Part shown: piece after piece, positions 43,801-50,155 of the stretch
How positions within the stretch are numbered: position 1 is the stretch's first letter
Layout of the letters: every line of letters starts with the position of its first letter
Assembly: GCA_950022655.1 (NCBI GenBank)
Contig: OX465580.1
Coordinates: 94,816,797 to 94,880,796, forward strand
Length of the DNA: 64,000 nucleotides
Origin: Alentia gelatinosa
Lineage: Eukaryota; Annelida; Polychaeta; Phyllodocida; Polynoidae
Direction: 5' to 3'
The notes under the pieces: model-generated
What the model saw: only the letters and a program-made list of their open reading frames with translations
The model's database searches: none
What the model was told of the DNA's origin: nothing
Made by a program: the position numbers and the translations under genes

Positions 43801-46800
43801 GGTTTGTATGTATGCTGACAATCCTTAGGTAAATGGATATGGACTGTTGAAGCTGCCCTCACACTTTGCTTCCCCCTCCATTTCCTCTTGCCACGGCACT
43901 AGAATGGCGATTATTTATCCCAGTCCGTCAGGAGGTCGGCATCTGGTCCCAATGACAATCAGATAATGACACAGCGTGTGTGCTCTACCAAGGTCAATAA
44001 CATAAATCATCTGTGGTTTAAAGTAGATTCCACTCTACAATATCGTTTAGATATTGCTTTCCTCAGAGCATGGCTGAACCTTCTCCTTCAGTGAATTCTA
44101 CTAAAAGGGCACAAAAGGGCTTTCCACTGGAATGTTATACGTTTGACATGTTGACCTACCATATTAAAGAAAAATCGATAAATAAAAAAGCAATTCGACA
44201 GGATCTGCTTGGAGTTTCGCTCCCCCCCCCCCCCCCCAACCCATAGACTTGTTTACAGAAAAACTTAGACCTTTCAGCCTCGTAAAGCAAACAACATACA
44301 GAAAAACTCAAACATTCGGTTATTTTTTTGTAGGTTTATATACTAAAATGAACATTTTGTCTTATGATTTATTACTAGCCATATTGAAAACAGAATGTAT
44401 TTCTGCAGTTTCCTGATTTCCTTACCCTGAGATGCCTCTGACAGTCTCCGCAATTTTGAAAATAGCACAACCTTCGCTGGTTGCTAGATTGCGATTTACG
44501 GATGGGCAACAGACTAAGCTATACCGAAGCCTGTAATTTGGCCAATTATCACCAGAGGCCGTAGAGACAAAAGTCCCTAGTTCATGCTATAATAAAACAT
44601 GAGTAAAATCTGATAAATCTAAGCCCCATCAGTGATATCACATTTTACCATCGACAACACCAGACAATAATATACGCACTCCATATATCCGCGACATGTC
44701 ACTATGAAGAAACCTTGGGCCTCTTAACAGCTGTACTTCTTACATTTAAACGATAGACCTTGTCTCTTTTTTGGGGGCTTTTACTTCGTATATGGTCTTT
44801 TTAAACATTTTCTGGTACAGGTGTTTCTAAAATGTAAAACGTGGCCAACTTAGGGGTTTAAAATTTCTACCAATCTCTTGATATATGGATATGTCACCAT
44901 GAATCAACCTTAAAATGACTGATTTAAGAAAAGACTCGTGCCCAGTGATGAAAGCATCTGCGCTCTCGAAGAGTACAAAACCAAGAAGGGCAGAAAAACG
45001 ACTGTTACCTGTAACATACTTTATGTAATTTTATTAGAGGGTCACTACTTCTGTACATATCATATGGATAAATGATTCACGGTATATTGAACACTTGTAA
45101 ATGTTTAGTGCATTGCTGATTTTAAGGTATATATGTATATCAGCATCGCAAATATGCAGGTACGTCTGAAATATTCTAATTTAGTGTGGTAATAACATAT
45201 ACATGTGCATACATGTGAATAAAACCAAACCTAGAACCTTCCTCCAATACAGGTGAAAGTAGAAATACTAGCAGATATGAAACCACGTATATAATTATTG
45301 ATACAAAAGACGTGTTAATGTAAGAGATCTTATAGAATCCTGATTGAGGCCATTCATACTCAGTATTGCAATAACAAACGTAATCCTTGCCCAAAATAAT
45401 ATTTTTACTGACAGTCTGTACAAGTCCTTCTATTTGACCTGACGGAGTTGGGCCACACACAGCTTGGGTGTAGAAGAAAGACGGATAGTACGTGTGGTGT
45501 ACCGAGACGAATGGCCCTGTCAACATCATACGCCTTGTTGCTGGGGCCGACCACTATAAACACGGCATGAGCTGACGCCCTCATAAAAGAACATCGGTTA
45601 GTATAACCCGCATGTCAACTGGGATATGTGCTTTTACTATTACGAAAGCTTCGATACAATTAAGAAGAGCTTATATTGTTAATTCCAGATTAGCTCAAGG
45701 CTTCCAGTCAAAATTTCTTCAGTTAAACCCCCTGTCGTAGACATAGATATCAGGATAACTAATTACTACACTAAAGATGGTCTCATTATCCAAAGCTAAG
45801 TTCAACTTGATGAATGCTTTTATCTCAAATGTGTATAAACATGTTTATTACCCACCCAATACGGAGTCTCTATGCTAAGCCTATGGAGCCTCCAGATCGC
45901 TACTGAGTAGAATACGGACCTCTGGAATCTCCTAGGAGAATACGACTTTTTGGGCCACCTGATGGGCATTATAGGAAGTAATTCATATAAACAAACCACG
46001 GCGCTTGGGTTGAATTTCTAATAATATACTAGATTTTCTTCCTAATAATTAGTCGAAAGGCGAGTAATAAATACAACATAACCATGATTTCAATCTGTGT
46101 GGCCGTATTCTCCTTGTAGTTGACACTACGTAATACTCCTCCCTATCGCTCGGAGTATTTCTACGCGTCAACTAAGCGGAGAATACGGCCAATCAGATCA
46201 AAATCATGATAATATTGTGTATGTATTAATAATTGTCCTAAAACTAAATAATCGACTACAATGTGAATCATATTTAATTACTTTTGAAGCATTGAATAAA
46301 CTTATGTGACCCCGATCCAAGCAGCAATACACCCAGACAGGTAGGAGGTGGGTAACCCATCAGTGTGGGGTGTGTCCATGCGGGATAACCTCCAGTCAGT
46401 CCCTCTAATAAAAAAAGTTAGGGAGATGTATACTATAAACTTTGAAATGAGCCATCTCTTCTGCGAGCAATGCATTATATCAGTCACACATGCACAGGCA
46501 TACACATAGGCGGGCATGTATGTACATATATGTATATTCGATATTGTCACCGATCCGCTAGATTTACTCCTGATGCTATACATATGGCCCATACAGCTAT
46601 CAGTGGTGGCCTACCTAGAGTAAATATTGCTTTATGATTTTCTAACAAACACCGTGTGGTGTTGTACTAAGTGGGGTCACCAGGCGCGGTAACACTGCAT
46701 TACAGTGCGACAAGCTGTCTAAATATCCATGTGCCGAGAAACTTAGCCTGCTATCATTCTATTACAAACTTTGTTATCAGTATAATTATATCTAAATTCT

Positions 46801-48569
46801 GAGGGTTTCTCCCGTGCTATTTTGATATTGTATTTCGGAATATTTGATATGAGATAACCTTATTAACAAAATTGTTTTAGGATTACGACGGCGGAAATTC
46901 AGCTTATCACGCTACAAATGGAATAGATACTCTATGCTTATCATTTGTCATATAAGCAATTTAAGATAATCCAGTCTTGTATTATTTCCAATTTCATTAT
47001 CAGAGTATGCAATGTCTTTATGTGTACATTATGGTGCGCCACACGACACCACTCGATTCACATAGTAAAACAAGTCTATCTGGATTGTTGTAGGAGTGGC
47101 ATATAATTTATAATGTCGTAGTGGGTATATATATATAAGTATATATTCTATGTAGTAATCCTGGGGCGCCGACATTCTGACCAAAAATATGTTTATTCAC
47201 CCTGGAAACCAAAACCCCAGAAATACCCTATGCAGTAGTGTCTGACCCTAAAGTGCTGATTCCACCAACACACAAGATGTAGCAAGATTAGTCCCGATTT
47301 GGTTGTCTTGCTTAATCAGGCTAGGATTGAATAATCGCATGCCTATTTGTTGCAATGTTTCTTGAGGTGTCGTGGTGGTGGAGCACCAAAACATACACAC
47401 AACACCACGCGGCTACATTCTGTGACATAGGAGATATGACACATCCCGCGCTGTAAGACGTAACAAGATACACCAAGACATACCACGGCAAATACATTCT
47501 GTTGGTGGAAAAAGCCCTTTATACTAGTGTATAGGGTCAGACTCGTCTGACTATATGTTTTGGTGCTCCACCACAAGAAACATTGCGACAAATAGGCAGG
47601 CGATTATCCAAACCTAGCCCGATTTAAGTGCTGATTCCACCAACACACAAGATATTGCGAGATTGGTCGCAATTTGGTTGTCTTGCTAAAGGGCTGATTT
47701 CACCAACACAATGGATTTGCCGTGGTATGTCTTGTAGTGTCTTACAGTGTTGCGATGTGTCGTACCTCCATTGTCGCAAAACGTAGCCGTGCGGTGTCGG
47801 GTGTAAGTTTTGGTATCACCACATGATTATTCAATCCTAGCCCGACTTAGCAAGACAGCCAAATCGTGACCAATCTCGCTATGTCTTGTGTGTCGGTGGA
47901 ATCAGCACTAAATCAGGCTAGGTTTAAATAATCGCTTGGCTATTTGTCGCAATGTGTCTTGAGGTGTCGCAGCGGTGGAGCACCAAAATAGACACCAGAC
48001 ATCGCGTGCAACGTATCAACACAACGGGGGTATGACACATCGCGACACTATAAGATAAAACAAGATATACCAATATATGGCAAATCCATCGTGTTGGTGG
48101 AACCAGCCCTTTACTAAGGCTTTAGCAAGACAACCAAATCGGGACAAATCTTGCTTCATCTTGTGTTTTGGTGGAATCAGCACTTTAGTTGGGATTTTGA
48201 TAAAAATTATCCCTTTGATTACTGTATATAGGATGAACAACACTACTTTAAGTGCACCAAGTTCTTAACTGTAACTCAGAAAGGGGAAGGTGTTTGAACT
48301 TACTCGAAGCCGAAGAACAGTCCACAGGTAACGACGATTAGAACACAGGTAAAATAGAAGATGCCCGTCTGTTTGGCCATCATGATTCGCCCGTCACAGC
48401 AGAACTTATTTCTACCTGGGTACACTTCCCATCGTCTCATAGGCCTGGGCATGTTCGATGAAGTCCCAACAGTGCGAACTTCGTCCTCCTCCTCGTCTTC
48501 CTCGGACAGTTTGGTCGGAGATTCGGTCGACACTGGAGTGTATGCACTGTACGGCGACCGATTGACCAT
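1714..48569 (-). CDS. ZDHHC9/14/18-type palmitoyltransferase, 8 exons, 3' end not found
   Basis: The joined product is a polytopic endomembrane protein S-acyltransferase that takes palmitate from palmitoyl-CoA onto a catalytic cysteine and passes it to substrate cysteines. Exons 48569-48304, 16953-16793, 12235-12077, 7346-7209, 3992-3868, 3448-3339, 2974-2827 and 1852-1714 join in frame to 415 codons plus one base. Visible parts are an acidic N-tail (S22-E30), TM1 about 69-88, TM2 about 99-117, a DPG motif at 123-125, a Cys-rich domain from C174 with the DHHC motif D199-C202 (C202 catalytic), TM3 about 216-237, TM4 about 250-273, a TTNE motif at 279-282 and an NPFS..GN...NC (PaCCT-like) motif at 298-309. 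After residue 320 the tail is low complexity. Invertebrates usually have one gene (Drosophila 'approximated') for vertebrate ZDHHC9, 14 and 18, so I assign no single symbol. The family assignment is very secure; the C-terminus is unresolved. Confidence 0.96.
1853..2826 (-). other. Palmitoyltransferase intron 7
   Basis: No gene is seen. It contains a copy of a dispersed repeat (about 2172-2440) and an 18-G run (2456-2473). The long open frame on the minus strand across the G run is a by-product of the proline-coding homopolymer. Confidence 0.8.
2172..2440 (+). repeat. Dispersed repeat E, copy 1
   Basis: It opens with TGTTTGCTTGTGGTTTAACG followed by CCCAGGGGACCCTGAGGGTATAT, and continues through shared blocks such as TTTCAGTCAATT, ATAAACAATCAAAGA and CAAACAACATTTT. 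Related copies lie at about 4047-4300 and 38510-38730. The 'gTTTAACGTCC' segment is reminiscent of widespread molluscan repeats (recollection, not checked). Confidence 0.6.
2827..2974 (-). CDS. Palmitoyltransferase exon 7 (residues 320-369)
   Basis: The acceptor ttgttgtcag precedes base 2974 and the donor gtaata follows base 2827. It begins with the conserved SLIDRRG motif, then moves into a divergent cytosolic tail rich in Pro, Asn, Gly and Thr, ending THPQ in phase 0. The GC content and CpG density are higher than in the surrounding intron. Conservation beyond SLIDRRG is not expected in this family. Confidence 0.93.
2975..3867 (-). other. Palmitoyltransferase introns 6 and 5 (around exon 6)
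   Basis: Intron 6 (2975-3338) and intron 5 (3449-3867) flank exon 6. They are short and AT-rich. I see no repeat or gene in them. Confidence 0.8.
3339..3448 (-). CDS. Palmitoyltransferase exon 6 (residues 284-320)
   Basis: This exon is too short to appear as a long open frame but is unambiguous. The acceptor tttttcag precedes base 3448 and the donor gtaggt follows base 3339. It encodes [13 protein letters not shown], then [13 protein letters not shown] and CGPMPPS. This is the IKGSxSSKRG plus NPxSxGNxxxNC (PaCCT-like) segment that follows TTxE in the family. Its 110 bases end in phase 2, and the first base of exon 7 completes Ser320. Confidence 0.96.
3868..3992 (-). CDS. Palmitoyltransferase exon 5 (residues 242-283, TM4 and TTxE)
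   Basis: The acceptor attgacag precedes base 3992 and the donor gtaagt follows base 3868. The exon encodes a seven-residue linker, then [20 protein letters not shown] (TM4), FHTYL and SSNQTTNED. The TTNE at 279-282 is the conserved TTxE motif that packs against the active site in DHHC enzymes. It ends in phase 0. The linker is clearly shorter than in vertebrate relatives. Confidence 0.96.
4047..4300 (+). repeat. Dispersed repeat E, copy 2
   Basis: It opens with TTGTTTGTGGTTTAACATCC and GGGGGCCCGAAGAGTATA. It aligns along its length with the copies near 2172 and 38510, sharing ATAAGCAATCAAAGATA, GTCTCTTTCA and TCAAACAACATTTT. Confidence 0.6.
6310..6570 (+). repeat. Dispersed repeat A, copy 1
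   Basis: It shares the core GGGCTGGTTGTAAAATAT, then ATAGCTGTGGGATGTATGTA, and later GCAGAATTTGTAT with copy 2 (about 8385-8665). Two weaker copies occur near 23265 and 30795. No open frame is conserved among copies, so this looks like a non-coding interspersed element of unknown class. Confidence 0.55.
7209..7346 (-). CDS. Palmitoyltransferase exon 4 (residues 196-241, DHHC motif and TM3)
   Basis: The acceptor ttatttcag precedes base 7346 and the donor gtaagt follows base 7209. The exon holds [20 protein letters not shown] with the catalytic C202, then TM3 (about 216-237), and ends HLIL plus one base. All residues expected for an active enzyme are present. It joins exon 5 through a split codon giving Lys242. 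See the finding on the short linker after this exon. Confidence 0.97.
   Translation of the reverse strand: MGLTTTVRGWGIAWADAITDTSTCSSSPCQYSAYSYSPVSSRTSF
7347..12076 (-). other. Palmitoyltransferase intron 3
   Basis: No gene is recognised. Contents are repeat A copy 2 (about 8385-8665), a purine-rich GC-elevated stretch (about 9180-9275), a cluster of TTTCCCTG words (about 10050-10140 with one near 9418), a 17-G run (11762-11778) and an 18-C run (11957-11974). The latter two face each other about 200 bp apart. Confidence 0.7.
8385..8665 (+). repeat. Dispersed repeat A, copy 2
   Basis: The core is GGACTGGTTGTAAAATATG, then AGAGCTGTGGGATTTGTGTA, GGGGTATGGTTCTGTGCGGC and GAAGAATTTGTATAAT. It is clearly homologous to the copy at about 6310-6570. 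Confidence 0.55.
12077..12235 (-). CDS. Palmitoyltransferase exon 3 (residues 143-195, first half of Cys-rich domain)
   Basis: The acceptor ttctcag precedes base 12235 and the donor gtgagt follows base 12077. The exon encodes a short variable linker, the [10 protein letters not shown] block and the first half of the zinc-binding Cys-rich domain: [17 protein letters not shown] and CDNCV. Zinc-ligand cysteines and histidine visible are C174, C177, H187, C188, C191 and C194. It is 159 bases long and starts and ends in phase 1, so the DHHC domain is completed only with exon 4. Confidence 0.97.
12236..16792 (-). other. Palmitoyltransferase intron 2
   Basis: No gene is seen in about 4.6 kb. The only structured item is a 222-bp terminal-inverted-repeat element at 14513-14734. 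An AT dinucleotide patch lies near 13090-13110. Confidence 0.7.
14513..14734. mobile_element. 222-bp MITE with GGGG..TGTTGAATAA ends
   Basis: The left end reads GGGGTCTGTTGAATAACTTA and the right end, inverted, reads GGGGCTTGTTGAATAATTTA. The similarity extends into GCCTAT/GCCTGT, about 25 bp in all. No coding frame is present. Flanks (cca and agg) give no convincing target duplication, so superfamily is not assigned. Confidence 0.6.
16793..16953 (-). CDS. Palmitoyltransferase exon 2 (residues 89-142)
   Basis: The acceptor ttttcag precedes base 16953 and the donor gtgagt follows base 16793. The exon carries DCPYLAV, the lumenal turn, TM2 (about residues 99-117) and the conserved cytosolic [20 protein letters not shown] block, whose DPG (123-125) is a family hallmark. 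It is 161 bases long and ends after the first base of a Glu codon. It is separated from exon 1 by an intron of about 31.3 kb. Confidence 0.97.
16984..17239 (+). mobile_element. CAGGGATGTCAGTT MITE, copy 1
   Basis: It begins CAGGGATGTCAGTTGGGGTC and ends AAAACTGGCATCTCTG. It is flanked on both sides by AAAAAAG (6-7 bp target duplication, blurred by the A run). Internal blocks GGAGGTTCAAACTACTATTT and GGATTTCCATGGAAA are shared with the copies at 19046 and 52190. It is non-coding. Confidence 0.75.
17519..17535 (+). repeat. 17-C homopolymer
   Basis: An uninterrupted C run in AT-rich intron. It is one of many such G/C runs in the window. Confidence 0.9.
18341..18370. repeat. 30-nt hairpin element, copy 1
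   Basis: CACGGAC at the left pairs with GTCCGTG at the right, enclosing a 16-nt centre ending ATATAG. A copy with 26 of 30 identical positions is at 58439-58468. Confidence 0.6.
19046..19311 (+). mobile_element. CAGGGATGTCAGTT MITE, copy 2
   Basis: It begins CAGGGCTGTCAGTTGGAGTC and ends TTAACATCTCTG. The flanking hexamers are gatgtc and gatggc (5 of 6 identical). It shares CTGCCTCAGAGA and CCACTGTTTTATTGGCGT with the copy at 52190. A further family end (ACTGACATCTCTG) sits just upstream at about 19007-19019. Confidence 0.7.
19430..19680. other. GC-elevated island in intron 1
   Basis: A compact GC- and CpG-rich patch in otherwise AT-rich intron, with tandem CCCGGGCC-type words near 19597-19608. 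Frames are open on both strands but match nothing I recognise, and no splice pair is obvious. It could be an enhancer or alternative promoter, or just a repeat; nothing in the sequence decides. Confidence 0.3.
20266..20415. mobile_element. 150-bp foldback element
   Basis: The left arm TATAGAACGACCTACCATGC and onward is repeated inverted at the right arm ending GGTCGTTCTATA. About 45-50 bases on each side pair, with one- to few-base gaps. The inner part includes GAACTCGGCC. It shares CATGCTTGTACA and ACGAGATG blocks with the foldback at 51359-51477, so both likely belong to one family. Confidence 0.7.
20450..20720 (+). repeat. Degenerate tandem repeat, ACAACTCCTGTAATGTGTGG-like
   Basis: Words like AACTCCTGTAATGTG and GTGGATGGTA recur irregularly at least five times, spaced roughly 25-60 bases. 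It is a decayed minisatellite with no coding meaning. Confidence 0.45.
21418..21497 (+). repeat. 27-bp tandem repeat, three copies
   Basis: Three essentially identical 27-base units start at 21421, 21448 and 21475, each with AATTTCTCCAATATTTACGA. Because 27 is a multiple of three, the repeat is open in several frames and produces a spurious repeated peptide. It is a young minisatellite. It is not CRISPR-like, because no spacers separate the units. Confidence 0.85.
22690..22834 (+). mobile_element. CAGGGATGTCAGTT MITE, 3' fragment
   Basis: The segment ending CAAGGATTTCATTAGAAAC then AACTCACATCTCTG matches the right end of the family. The left terminus is not recognisable, so this looks truncated. 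The left bound is approximate. Confidence 0.4.
23265..23540 (+). repeat. Dispersed repeat A, copy 3
   Basis: A diverged copy: AAAATATAGCAGGAAAATGAC, GCGCTGGTAGTAAGACATGC, and the late block TCTGGGTATGGCTGCCTGTG. The same late block recurs in copy 4. Confidence 0.45.
26031..26715 (+). mobile_element. Palindromic element, interrupted copy (host of a pogo-like MITE)
   Basis: It starts with a hairpin of CGGTTTGTACGGAACGAGGC arms around 26031-26077 and continues through CAACCGATATGTTAATAAAC and the small palindrome GGTCCGTA..TACGGACC. It closely matches the minus strand of 51155-51477. The match is split at 26140-26537 by the inserted pogo-like element. It is non-coding. Confidence 0.8.
26140..26537. 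mobile_element. 398-bp pogo-like MITE with TA duplication
   Basis: Ends are CAGTAAAACCCC at the left and, inverted, TAGTAAAACCCC at the right, flanked by TA. Internally CCGCTTAAGGGGTCA-type blocks followed by CGGAACGGA occur twice. The uninterrupted paralogue at 51155-51477 reads straight across ...tttactatacccaaaa..., giving an empty site that proves both boundaries and the 2-bp TA duplication. TA duplication and CAGTAAAACCCC ends fit pogo/Tigger-type non-autonomous elements. Confidence 0.85.
29355..29395. repeat. AT-rich palindrome centred on ACATGT
   Basis: AATGAATATATATA and its inverted counterpart flank a central CATG, making a near-perfect palindrome of about 32 bases. It is prone to cruciform formation. 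Confidence 0.6.
29440..29830. other. GC-elevated island with CTCF-like site
   Basis: About 390 bases with raised GC and CpG in AT-rich intron, with no convincing frame. It contains a good match to the CTCF core at 29773-29787. Boundary or enhancer function is possible but not shown. Confidence 0.35.
29771..29788 (+). promoter_or_regulatory. CTCF-like motif
   Basis: CTGCAGGTGGCGCTC matches the animal CTCF core CCASYAGRKGGCR at 11 of 13 positions. It lies within a GC island in the long first intron. Confidence 0.35.
30795..31030 (+). repeat. Dispersed repeat A, copy 4
   Basis: It contains GGGACTGGTAGCAAAACGTG, CAGAGCTCTGCGTGTGTACA and ends TAGTCTGGGTATAGCTGTG. Another repeat (TTTGTTTGGGTAGTTTAACG) follows directly. 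Confidence 0.45.
31030..31079 (+). repeat. Dispersed repeat F, left part, split by a MITE
   Basis: TGTTTGTTTGGGTAGTTTAACG and CAACTAGACTTG match 36876-36920 (TGTTTGTTTGGCTAGTGAAACG, CAAGTAGACTTA). The element resumes after the MITE with GACTTGTACAGCTGTG. Confidence 0.5.
31080..31434 (+). mobile_element. 355-bp CAGGGATGAAAGTC MITE, copy 1
   Basis: It begins CAGGGATGAAAGTC and ends GGACTTGCATCCCTG. It is flanked by a perfect 6-bp duplication GACTTG (31074-31079 and 31435-31440). It carries a 16-G run facing a 19-C run in its middle, and GGCACTTGACGGAACTCTGA. It is about 90% identical to the copy at 33082 over long stretches. There is no transposase. Confidence 0.9.
33082..33420 (+). mobile_element. 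339-bp CAGGGATGAAAGTC MITE, copy 2
   Basis: It begins CAGGGATGAAAGTC and ends AAACTTGCATCCCTG. It is flanked by the 6-bp duplication TATATA. It shares the paired G run (33148-33162) and C run (33165-33181) and the ACGGCAGTGTCAACGGCCCT block with copy 1. It lies about 1.6 kb away in the same orientation. Confidence 0.9.
34813..34918. mobile_element. 106-bp pogo-like mini-element
   Basis: The left end TACAGTAAAACACC and the inverted right end TACAGTATTAAAACC are flanked by TA. It resembles, in miniature, the pogo-like element at 26140. The ends are imperfect. Confidence 0.5.
36870..36925 (+). repeat. Dispersed repeat F, second copy
   Basis: TTTGTTTGGCTAGTGAAACG, CCCATTTGATCAAGTAGACT, then a CTGCTGTGTG block. 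This is the uninterrupted counterpart of 31030-31079 plus the sequence after 31434. Confidence 0.45.
37063..37083 (+). repeat. 21-C homopolymer, with a second C run at 37281-37295
   Basis: This is the longest pure C run in the window. The two runs flank a 200-bp stretch whose long open frames depend on proline or glycine codons in the runs and are therefore not credible genes. Confidence 0.9.
38510..38730 (+). repeat. Dispersed repeat E, copy 3
   Basis: It contains CCAGGGGACCCTTAGGGTAT, TTTCAGTCAATTGTTTTC, ATAAACAATCACTTTCAAAA and CACATAACATTTTCAAATTG, parallel to the copies near 2172 and 4047. Confidence 0.6.
40200..40240 (+). mobile_element. Right-end fragment of the CAGGGATGAAAGTC MITE
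   Basis: TTCCGTTATTTGTCGGAAAA then CTTGCATCCCTG matches the last 40 bases of the elements at 31080 and 33082. The left part is missing. Confidence 0.6.
40245..40340 (+). repeat. Pyrimidine-rich tract
   Basis: About 95 bases are overwhelmingly C and T on the plus strand (CCTCC, CTTCTTCCC, CTCTCTCGC). It is a polypurine/polypyrimidine tract without coding value. A similar shorter one lies at about 38195-38265. Confidence 0.6.
41886..41893. promoter_or_regulatory. Consensus CRE palindrome
   Basis: A perfect TGACGTCA in intron 1, preceded by several GTGACATCG/GTGACGTC-like words at 41855-41890. Its functional value is unknown. Confidence 0.2.
46082..46210. mobile_element. About 129-bp foldback element
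   Basis: The left arm CATGATTT..GGCCGTATTCTCC..GTAGTTGAC..TACTCC reappears inverted as GGAGTA..GTCAAC..GGAGAATACGGCC..AAATCATG. The arms are about 57 bases around a 12-base loop. It is non-coding and strongly cruciform-prone. Confidence 0.75.
47249..48186. mobile_element. Nested cluster of inverted-repeat elements
   Basis: Ends of one family recur many times: GTGCTGATTCCACCAACACA (47253 and 47628) and the variant GGCTGATTTCACCAACACAA (47687), with their inverted forms near 47895-47910, 48098-48112 and 48165-48185. Internal blocks (TGGTGGAGCACCAAAACATA, GACATACCACGGCAAAT) occur in both orientations. The first unit is further bracketed by inverted GTCTGACCCTA / TAGGGTCAGAC. The cluster ends about 120 bp inside intron 1 from exon 1. 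Confidence 0.75.
48304..48569 (-). CDS. Palmitoyltransferase exon 1 (residues 1-88, start codon)
   Basis: The start ATG is at 48569-48567. An in-frame TAG lies two codons upstream, which fixes this methionine as the first usable start. The exon encodes a Ser/Thr-rich head, an acidic run of Glu/Asp (23-30) suited to casein kinase 2 phosphorylation (inference), then the conserved [12 protein letters not shown] block, [10 protein letters not shown] and TM1. It ends with the two bases GA before the donor gtaagt (48303-48298). These complete an Asp codon with the first base of exon 2, matching the Asp-Cys-Pro-Tyr junction of the family. Confidence 0.97.
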
Positions 48570-48857
48570 AGCCTAAGCCGAGCGAGGTCCGGTGTGGATT
48601 CAGACGTCTGTGGAGTATATCCGACATTCACGGGACTACCAATATGTAGTCATGAGTCAAGACAACACTGCAGCCGATCTTCCGACTATTCTCTTTCCCG
48701 ATGATTGGTTTTACGTAGTCTAAATCATGGTTTGTGGACATTTCGTAAACAGAAACAAACGTTTACTGAAAGCTGTGGCACCATTCTCACGTTATGGCGC
48801 ATGTCCCCAGTCGGATACTACTTCCGGCACTTCCTGTTGATATTGTTCCCGCCACTA
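48570..48857 (-). promoter_or_regulatory. Probable promoter and 5' UTR of the palmitoyltransferase gene
   Basis: Directly upstream of the start codon, the interval contains ACTTCCGG (48820-48827), ACTTCCTG (48829-48836) and TTCCCGCC (48846-48853). These are ETS-like and E2F-like core sites typical of TATA-less housekeeping promoters. A partial NRF1-like GCGCATG lies near 48798. No TATA box is evident at a sensible spacing. The transcription start is inferred to lie between about 48,600 and 48,820. An intact first exon with no acceptor just before the ATG agrees with this. Confidence 0.5.
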
Positions 48858-48870
48858 GATCTAGATCTAG
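48855..48870. repeat. CTAGAT-type hexamer repeat upstream of exon 1
   Basis: CTAGATCTAGATCTAG is a self-complementary short repeat. Related AGATCTAG runs are at about 50232-50248, 50871-50916 and 50998-51008. Confidence 0.6.
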
Positions 48871-49061
48871 TTTTGTTCTGATTTTAGCTAACTTGTTTTT
48901 GTAGGTCCATTTGACTTGAACACAGCGTATCGTGATATGAGTAGAATGTCCCGCTATATTAATAAATTTATTAAAATGTCTACCTGATGTGTAGTTGTTT
49001 GTGGCTTAACTTTCATAGTGTAAAAGTATACTGTAGTGTAGTGTAGGCCTAGAGTAGTGGA

Positions 49062-50155
49062 GTATATTATCGGCACCTTAACTTAAGACTTCATTTTCTC
49101 TAAAATGTTTAGAAACCGTTTTTTGCTTATCATAAAAGTAAAATATGTTAAGCAAGATAATTTTTCAGATCTGTAGGAAGGTGTCAATATAAACAAAAGT
49201 AGCAAAATTTAATGGAGCAGCCATGGCTTTATAATTATATATATATGGCTATGAATAGGCGTGTATTATCGGCACCTGGCGTATATTATCGGCACCCTTT
49301 CATGTCTTTTTTTTTAAATAGGTCCAGTAACATAAAAAAAATATAGGTACAGAATGGAATGATTGATATTGACATGGCATGGATACTTGTTATGCTCAAC
49401 TTGGATACAAATAGGCAAATTGTAATACTTTATTATGTTACACAAAGGGGCACACAGAGTACACAATATTGCTGCACTTATTACTGTCTCTACTATACAC
49501 AGAGATGCATAAATACCATGACTGATCAAACATGTTAAAAAAGAATTTTAAATCTCTCACTGTATTAATGTACATGCAGAACCTTTAAATGTAATACAGC
49601 CATTAAAAACTGGGGATTTTCGACCTCTTCACAGCAGTCAATTACTATTTGATTCAAATTATGTGGGAGATACATTAATAATGCATTTGAAAATGTGTGG
49701 TTTTTGAAAAAATATGAAGTAATTAGGGTCAGGTGCCGATAATACACGACTATATATAACTTATAAGAAAGTGGAGTGTATTATCGGCACCCCACGTGAC
49801 TAACTTGGGTTAAAGGTTATTGTCAATATTTTACACTCTTGAAACAATCTAAGCCTCTGTACTCAATGGGATACTGATTTTTGGCCAAAATGTATGTATC
49901 TGAACTTATAAATCATGATTTATGATAAATTATTTACAAACAGACAAGTTATAACCTGCTCACCTAAGGCTGAACGGTTCTTGACAAGGAAATTAATAAT
50001 ATTGAATAAATTCCCCATGGATATGTAGAATCGTCTGATAGTATATCAGATGTGAGTTGGTGACAGAAATTATGGTTCCTATACTTCCAATGGTTATTAT
50101 CACATGTATTTATTAAATAAATCGATAAATTACGTCAGAAGTGCCGATAATACAC
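49062..50155. repeat. Six-copy array of GTRTATTATCGGCACC
   Basis: The 16-base motif is at 49062-49077, 49261-49276, 49281-49296 and 49776-49791 on plus, and 49732-49747 and 50140-50155 inverted. The pairs 49261/49747 and 49776/50155 face inward like terminal inverted repeats of two adjacent elements of about 490 and 380 bp. Spacer sequences do not obviously resemble each other. No transposase is present. Confidence 0.7.

Larger units (their letters stand above)
16954..48303 (-). other. Palmitoyltransferase intron 1 (31.3 kb)
   Basis: This giant first intron contains no exon I can support on either strand. It holds many of the mobile elements listed separately and several GC-elevated islands (about 19430-19680, 23000-23220, 28080-28180, 29440-29830 and 30400-30620). 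It also has a CTCF-like site, two minisatellite-like stretches and several G/C runs. Long first introns commonly hold enhancers, and the GC islands are the natural candidates (inference). Confidence 0.6.

Noticed and set aside
45176..45529. 117-codon minus frame with a hydrophobic stretch and an upstream acceptor-like ccccag
   Set aside because: It looks somewhat protein-like but matches no family I recognise, and no partner exon or donor was found. Frames of this length occur by chance in this window.
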